In this document: piece after piece, positions 57,721-64,000 of the stretch | How positions within the stretch are numbered: position 1 is the stretch's first letter | How the letters are laid out: each line of letters begins with the position of its first letter | Origin: Crotalaria pallida | Lineage: Eukaryota > Streptophyta > Magnoliopsida > Fabales > Fabaceae | Direction: 5' to 3' | Assembly (NCBI GenBank): GCA_037953625.1 | Contig: CM075652.1 | Location: forward strand, 30,994,501 to 31,058,500 | Length of the DNA: 64,000 bases | Notes under the pieces: model-generated | Database searches by the model: none | The model's input: the letters and a program-made list of their open reading frames with translations, nothing else | What the model was told of the DNA's origin: nothing | Program-made: the position numbers and the translations under genes

Positions 57721-59399
57721 AAGGAGCCGCCTCATCGGCAAAACAAGACTGACTCACGCCTCAAATCCAGGGAAGTAGTCTTTTTATTTTTATCATGTAT
57801 ATTGCCATATCATCATTCATATCATGACGCTGCTATTTGAGTACATGTATTTGCTCAACATAATTACGTTCATTCACTTGATACATGATATGATATTCTT
57901 GACAATAAATGTTATTTAATGCTATTTACGATTAATAGCATAATCATTATTATTTTTATATAGCGTGATATATCATGCGTCTTTTCGTAGACAATCTTGC
58001 AGGATTTACGAGAATTTACTCTCCAATAATTTTCATTATCCTATTTATTACGTGCGATATTTTTAAATCACACTACTATTATGATATTTTATATTCACCT
58101 GCCAATAATTTTCATTATTGCAATTCCCTTATTGAAAATTGTCAAACGACAACCGCTAAAATTAATTTTTCTGTACGAGGTAAATGGTCCGAGCTACTAC
58201 ACCACTCAACTTAATTCAAGATTTTCATCAATGGCCATATTATTTTTCGAGCTCTGTGAATACAATTATGTCACTCTGTTCGGAACATGGTGATAACGGC
58301 AAAGACCCCTCGCGCCAAATTTCCCTCTTACCTTATCCCCGAGTATAGAGAGCCTCGTGCTCGGTTCCCCACTTCGAATACATGTGCCAACTGCGCGCGG
58401 ACCCTCGACAGCGTCCCCTATTGGTATCTCATACATTCAGAATAGCGGGAACCATGCATTACCTCGGCTTCATAAGACGACTGTGGAAACGTCGCACCAT
58501 GTTCCCTAGCTAAGTCAACTGACGAGGAAGCTCATTTGGAAAGGATTAACAGAAGACTTCAATCCAACATTCCTCACCTCAGCGATTCAGGGAAGGAATT
58601 CTCGTTCCTATATTACTCTCTTGTTTACTTGGCATTTTACATACACTTGCTAATTTACTTGAGGCAATGCTTTTGATATATGCTCCTAATGTTTTTATGT
58701 ATTCTTTTAATTTCATTACATATCATTGTAATTATTATTTGACTACAATGGCATCGTATCTTAATTTATACATTGTAGTTATTTGACTACCTCTATACCG
58801 ATACTATACATCGTATCTTTGCCAATAATTGTTATTACCATTTTTTATACATGGTAATAAATGGTTAAATAACGACGATTACCAATTATTAATTTTGTTT
58901 ACACATGCGAGGTATGATTATGATGGCCCATTTCTCTAAAAGGCCCATTTCGAGCTTCCGACTGCCAAAGATATCCTCAAATTAATCGGTGCTAGACTAC
59001 TCAGTCACGATTGGCATCTAATATTACAGCGCCTTCAACAGGGTACAAACATAACAATCGGATCAGCCGAGCATAATGACCTATGTTAATTCGAGTCCGA
59101 GTATGACGACCCAACTTAATTCAAGTCCTTCACACCGGTTTCCGATCACTTTTTCCTTGGTTTGCGCACCATCGCGACCTTACCTATTTGGTAGCACGGA
59201 CCGCAGTGCCAACATCCAGTGATCTAATTCGGATCCCAGCATCTCCGAGGAACCACACAATGCTGATTCCACACCCACAACTCGCAAATATTCAACCTTC
59301 ACTCGGCGTTCGCCTACACAGATCTGAATTCGACCGTCTCTCAAAGAGGCTTGGATGAACACGATCTAATCAGCGGAAAACAACTCACACCTTAAAGGA

Positions 59400-60640
59400 C
59401 TTCTTAGCTCGGCACAAGCCTCTTCAGGCTTTATCTAGTAAGGGGGTTGGTTATGAAATGGACTAAAAGTTTGCTTCAGCTTTGTTATTATGATGATCTA
59501 TCAGCTTGCCTTCGCCCTAATTACTCGGATTCAAGAGGGGTTCAACAATTGAAGTTGACAAAATAGTTCCGACAAGGGAAATGGTCGTCCTTGGCTTCTC
59601 TACCTGTTCTTGCTTCCTCGGCTTCATTCTTTCCCTTCTTGGCATCCTCGGCCGCTTCATCAGCTCGATAAACTTTTGATGACTTCCACTCGAGTGACCT
59701 TATTCGGCCATGAAGCTTACTGCTCGGCGGGTAGAATGGACTCCGAGTCTTGAAAGTAATTCGAGCCTCCAATTCCTCGGGTCGATTGGCTATTCTCGAA
59801 TACGATGTTCGCTGCTTCGGGGAAGGAACGGACTCCGACTCTACAAAATAATCCGAGAAGAACTGTAAAGCCCTGAGTAGCAGATGCTCCGGCAATATTT
59901 GGGTGCCTTCGCACCACATCTTTAAGACCTCTCACCGAGCTTTCGGACCTATACCTTGTCCGAGCGTTTCACAAACCTTATGAACTCGACACAAGCCTTT
60001 TCAGGCTTTACCAAGTAGGGGACTAGTATGTGATGAGGCATATACATAGCTGACATTGGCCGACCTTGATACTGGTATTATATGATGCATAAGTTACTCG
60101 AGATCAAATGTTGTGCCAAAGAGGATCACCACGTCCCATGAAGCAACAAATTGATAATTTACCTTCCTTATTAAGGACATATGTTAAACTCACTCACTTC
60201 GGATCATGTTCTTACGCACTTGCCCACGATCTCGGTTAGCCGGCCAGATCGGCGAGGCTACAAGTGAAAACGAGGATTGCGACCTGATAACTTGGCTTAG
60301 CCTCTCGGCTCAAAGCCTCTCGGCTCATATCTGGCCCAATACATCGCGGATCGAGGAATACACCTCGGCTAAGGTTGTCATTTCGACAGCAATCCCTCGT
60401 AAACGATAAGATCCAATTGGTGATAATCTTGGCACACCTCGAACTCAAATAACAGTTTGAGTCGTGCCAGCATACCTTGGCACAAGCCTTTCAGCTTTCA
60501 CCATGGCAAGCGCATAAAAGGATGTCTCCTTAAAAGCATCGTGACTTTAAAAAGTTCTCAGCCGCAAACAATGTTTTATGTCACCACCAACTCTCAGAAG
60601 CTCAGCACAGGCTCTTTGAGCCTATACGAGCTTGGAGGGC
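59400..60640 (+). repeat. Repeated GCACAAGCCT hairpin modules in the 3' interior of the element
   Basis: Degenerate modules near 59408, 59985, 60475 and 60600 contain CTCGGCACAAGCCTNTTCAGGCTT-like sequence (the AAGCC/GGCTT arms pair), often followed by AGTAGGGGAC- or TAAGGGGG-like purine stretches. A related fragment lies at 5165-5265 outside this element. Confidence 0.55.
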
Positions 60641-60641
60641 T

Positions 60642-60971
60642 TGTAGGGTTAACTAATAATAAATCCTACCGCTACAGGATAAACATGAGCTCTCTAGTAC
60701 AGGATAAGGGTGAATAACTCATCCTTCTTATCCTCTAAGAGCCACGTCAGCCCTACTGGGCCGAACAGGCCCATAAGGCACCACAACACAACTTCCCCTA
60801 TAAGTATCGCCATGCTATAGGGGCTAAGGTATGTTCTCTCATCCTACTCTCAAGAACTACGTGTGGCTTGATCCCCTTATCATTGGGGGTACGTAGGACC
60901 GGGGTCACCCTCGTCAGCTGCAACAACCTCAAACACACATCGTGGTGGATCTATTTCTCAGATCCACTACA
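60642..60971 (+). repeat. 3' LTR (330 bp) of the non-autonomous element
   Basis: Differs from the 5' LTR at only a few positions, for instance GATAAACATG for GATAAGCATG and ATTGGGGGTA for ACTGGGGATA. The element is therefore young. Confidence 0.92.
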
Positions 60972-61734
60972 CAAATAATCCGCTGCAACACTCGTTTGGT
61001 GTGTCTCATGAGTAAGGAGCAAATCTTAGCCCTATTCACCTACCTCAAAAAATAGCAGTTGTTCAATGAACATTGAGTTTACATACTCATTTGACTTCAA
61101 TGAGTATTGTATACAAATCCGATAAGTAATAGGATGTTTATTGGGGTAGGATAATTATAGTTAGATAATTAAATAACAAAATAAGTTTCCTCCTTATACG
61201 AGGAGGAGAGTTATATCCTCAAACCAATAAAATCCTGACACATATACAAAACTAGTTTTTAACCCGTACCATGCACGGATTGTACGAATATTTTTAATTA
61301 TATTATTATTGAATAATGACATTCTTGTAATACTATGATTGGTTTAATGCTCAATATATATCAATCATTGTATTTGTTATTTAAAATCAAATAGTTCAAA
61401 AAATTAAATACATTTAATTTAACATTAAAAAATATAAAATTAAATTCATGATAGTCTAGGTAGACTTTATTGAAAAAGAAGTAATTGGTAACTTTGAATT
61501 TAGATTTTTGCAAGGATTGGATTCACAAATATATATATATTTTATTTAATTTTAATAATATTCAGAATTTTTTTTATAAGATAAAAAAAAATCAATCCAA
61601 AAGTTAAGAAGTATAATACCTCTCATGAATAGAGTACAAAATGCTAAGTTCTAACCGAAACAAAAATAGAACCCCAAGTACAAGATAGAGGATGCACATG
61701 AACAAGCAACAATTGTACACGTACATAAATTTTA

Positions 61735-62608
61735 GAGTAAATTACACTGACCTCCCCCGAATTTTAGTCATATTACACAAACTATCCTTCATCTTTTTAA
61801 ACCTACACAAACCACCCTTAATTGTTATACTCACACTACACTCTATATCCCTCAACTTGATGAGCCGTTAGAAAACTTGACAGAAGTGACCATGTGCCCA
61901 TCACATGTCAATTAATGAATTTTTTTACCAAAATACCCTTTTATTAATTTTTATAAAACAAAATAGTAGTGATCATGTGCCCAAAACATGTCAATTAATA
62001 ATCTTTTTACCAAAATACCCTTTTATTAATTTTTATAAAATAAAACATTTTACCAAAATACCTTTATTAATTTTTATAAAATAAAACATTGTTAAATGCT
62101 GTTTGTATTAAAAATAAGGATTATACTAAGGACAAAAAAAATTCTTCAAAGAGACTTATATATAAGAATAGAAGGAGTAATTTGTATTATACTAAGGACA
62201 AAAAAATTCTTCAGAGACTTATATATAAGAATAGAAAGAGTAATTTGTATTAATTTTAGAGAGAATTTACTGTTTTTAGAAAGCATTTAACAATGTTTTA
62301 TTTTATAAAAATTAATAAAAGGGTATTTTGGTAATAAAAAATCATTAATTGACATGTGTTGGGCACATGGTCACTACTGTTTTGTTTTATAAAAATTAAT
62401 AAAAGGGTATTTTGGTAAAAAAAATCATTAATTGACATGTGATGGGCACATGGTCACTTCTGTCAAGTTTTCTAACGCCTCATCAAGTTGAGGGGTATAG
62501 AGTGTAGTGTGAGTATAACAATTAAGGGTGGTTTGTGTAGGTTTAAAAAGATGAGGAGTGGTTTGTGTAATATGACTAAAACTCAGGGGAGGTCAGTGTA
62601 ATTTACTC
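61735..62608. mobile_element. Mutator-like foldback element (874 bp) with 9 bp target duplication
   Basis: Arms 61735-62095 and 62290-62608 are near-perfect inverted repeats, starting GAGTAAATTACACTGACCTC. The flanking 9 bp TAAATTTTA is at 61726-61734 and 62609-62617; a 9 bp duplication is typical of Mutator-like elements. The loop holds a tandem duplication of about 70 bp (roughly 62108-62250). No ORF of note. The long arms could give a double-stranded RNA. Confidence 0.9.
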
Positions 62609-62959
62609 TAAATTTTACATATAAGATAAGATAACACATGCCCAACAAAGCAGTCAACTCCCACATAAAATGTGACCAATGGTATAGTACAACTAAACCG
62701 CAAAACTAATACTCTCCCCAAATCTAAAGGCAATAAGATAGCATGATTTTAATTGCATTTGCTTGTCAATTCAAAGAGGGACATACACCGCATATTAGTG
62801 TTTCCTTTTAACTATAGCCACACTCTAATTTTTATCTTTTCCACTCATTCATATCTTATTTTCCAGAATGCAAAATTGTTTTATCCTAATTCTTAGTATG
62901 TAGTATATAAGCAAATAACTCTCTAATAGTAATAATGTTATATGCTATTTTGGATAAGT

Positions 62960-63366
62960 TAGTATGATGTCTGTAAGCAATTTTTGTTATAACTGTCTTC
63001 TTCATAAAGAAAGAACAGGATATTACCATGGGAGGTAAGCTGGATGCAATTCATGTACACGTTGCATTCTACCGTCTTTCTTTTGCACAATTATATCTAT
63101 TGGTTGTGGTGTTGAACCAAAATCTCCAACAATTAGTGTTGCCACTCTAGAGGCAGTGACATCCTCTCATTCGTTTTACTGTCATATATCAGTCTTAATT
63201 CAAAGTTCAAGTTGTTGAACTTAGATTCATAAATGTGCTTAGAGTTTTTATCTATGTTGTAAGAAGAATGAATTTTCACATATCTTGACTTGTTTGTCGC
63301 TTTCTTCTTTTTTTCTATTATAATTTCCTTTCTCCTAAGCCTTGCATCCCTTTGAGTCTGTGTCAA
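62960..63366 (-). pseudogene. Helitron helicase (N-terminal helitron-like domain) remnant
   Basis: Minus-strand fragments in order: RRKEIIIEKKKKATNKSRYV and FELRLIYDS, then, after a frameshift near 63160, VATLIVGDFGSTPQPIDIIV and RMQRVHELHPAYLPW. A stop sits where Gln is expected before the YPVLF-type block, and another frameshift precedes YEEDSYN. The order matches the region upstream of the helicase core in plant Helitron proteins (VGD...LQR..ELH..Y.PLQYPLLFPYGEDGY). At least one stop and two frameshifts make it nonfunctional. Confidence 0.7.
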
Positions 63367-64000
63367 TTCTTTATCGTAATGGTTGCAAAAAGTTGCATAT
63401 CAGGTTTGATAACCTCTTTTTTATTGAGTGTTAACTTTCTGAATATGCTTACTTTTTTGTGATTGAATTTTTTCCTCGTTGGACACATGTTGAGTCTGTG
63501 AGTATACATTTGACACATTTTTGTCAGATACTCCTTCTCTTGTGCCTTTGTTTCGTTGTTTGGTTATTTGATTTCCCATTTTGTGTCAGTAGTATATAAT
63601 CACCAACAATGAAATGAATTTTTGTTGACAACACTTTTGAAGTTTGAATATAAGAAAAAGACAAAGGAAACATTGTATTTCTACATTTTAAGTAGAAACG
63701 TGGTCAATCATTCTGTGACCTAGTTTTTTGTGCACAATACTTTCTAAGTCTGAAGATAAGAAAACAAGCAAAACGTGTTCAATAATTATGTGACCCACAA
63801 ATTAATTCTGCTACGTTGGTGTTAATGTGTTCAATGATTAAGTTGTTATTGAATTTCTTTTTAGCAAGCGTAGCTTTTCATTTTAATTCAACATGTGTAC
63901 CTTTTATGTATCCTTTCATCTAGAATCAGCATGTGTATCTTTTGGTTTTAAGTAAGCAGATGCATCTTTTCAAAACCTTTTGAAACTATGTATCCCTGAA
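63367..64000. other. AT-rich right edge, nothing recognised
   Basis: Probably further Helitron interior. A recurring TGTGACC(C/T)A motif near 63714 and 63790 was noted; no frame or RNA gene supported. Confidence 0.4.

Larger units (their letters stand above)
56117..60971 (+). mobile_element. Complete non-autonomous LTR retrotransposon (4855 bp)
   Basis: LTRs 56117-56446 and 60642-60971 (330 bp each, nearly identical) start TGTAGGGTTAAC and end GATCCACTACA. A primer binding site follows the first LTR and a G-rich purine stretch precedes the second. The 4195 bp interior has no gag, protease, reverse transcriptase or integrase. It holds a GC-rich block (56520-57230), a GGCCCA-rich segment with repeats (57225-57760), AT-rich DNA and a segment with a repeated hairpin module (59400-60640). 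This is a LARD-like element that would depend on enzymes supplied in trans. Confidence 0.92.
61252..64000 (-). mobile_element. Degenerate Helitron (3' end at 61252), continuing past the right edge
   Basis: On the minus strand the 3' terminus shows an imperfect hairpin (CCGTGCATGGTACGG), a short spacer and CTAG before T. Broken helicase-type coding sequence occurs upstream on the same strand (about 62960-63366), the order expected in a Helitron. A Mutator-like foldback element (61735-62608) was inserted between them. The 5' end is outside the window or lost. Confidence 0.5.

Noticed and set aside
61735..62608. MicroRNA precursor
   Set aside because: Terminal repeats and a 9 bp target duplication identify a Mutator-like foldback; the arms are far too long.

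Overview
The window reads as nuclear DNA of a flowering plant, most likely a eudicot. Supporting evidence is a plant-type BRF1 gene with many introns, an Au-family SINE, Stowaway, hAT, Mutator-like and Helitron elements, plant Ty1/copia and Ty3/gypsy elements, and a short TTTAGGG telomere-type tract. The species cannot be fixed from sequence alone; a legume is a weak guess. Only one ordinary host gene is clear. Almost everything else is transposable elements, often nested.

Layout. 1-4191 is the 3' end and a 3.6 kb LTR of a large Ty3/gypsy-type element that enters from the left. 4192-5686 holds relics. 5695-27390 is a hAT-like element, with an 8 bp duplication at 5687-5694 and 27391-27398, that was split by a much larger insertion. 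That insertion (5818-24706) is the most striking object here: a tandem array of four near-identical 2.56 kb LTRs alternating with three 2.88 kb internal regions (period 5442 bp), all bounded by one 5 bp target duplication (CAGAC). Each internal region lacks gag and pol but carries an intact, intronless ALKBH1-type 2-oxoglutarate/Fe(II) dioxygenase ORF with all expected catalytic residues. The family is therefore a non-autonomous LTR retrotransposon that has captured a nucleic-acid demethylase gene.

27902-49085 (minus strand) is BRF1, the TFIIB-related subunit of RNA polymerase III factor TFIIIB. I could assemble 19 coding exons with continuous phase into 620 codons. Its introns hold a copia relic with a 365 bp tandem duplication, Stowaway elements, a Mutator-like element, SINEs, TRIM-like elements, a gypsy integrase fragment, and a 5'-truncated copia pol flanked by an unusual 24 bp target duplication.

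49127-56100 is the BRF1 upstream region followed by AT-rich intergenic DNA with diverged direct repeats, a SINE, a 297 bp Helitron and Stowaway elements. 56117-60971 is a complete non-autonomous LTR element (330 bp LTRs, CAAAT target duplication) with no recognisable protein genes. 61252 to the right edge looks like a degenerate Helitron on the minus strand, with broken helicase coding sequence and an inserted 874 bp Mutator-like foldback element.

How the parts relate: BRF1 is a housekeeping transcription factor gene and has no evident link to the element-borne ALKBH. The ALKBH ORF, carried inside a silencing target, suggests (inference only) an anti-silencing or RNA-demethylating cargo.
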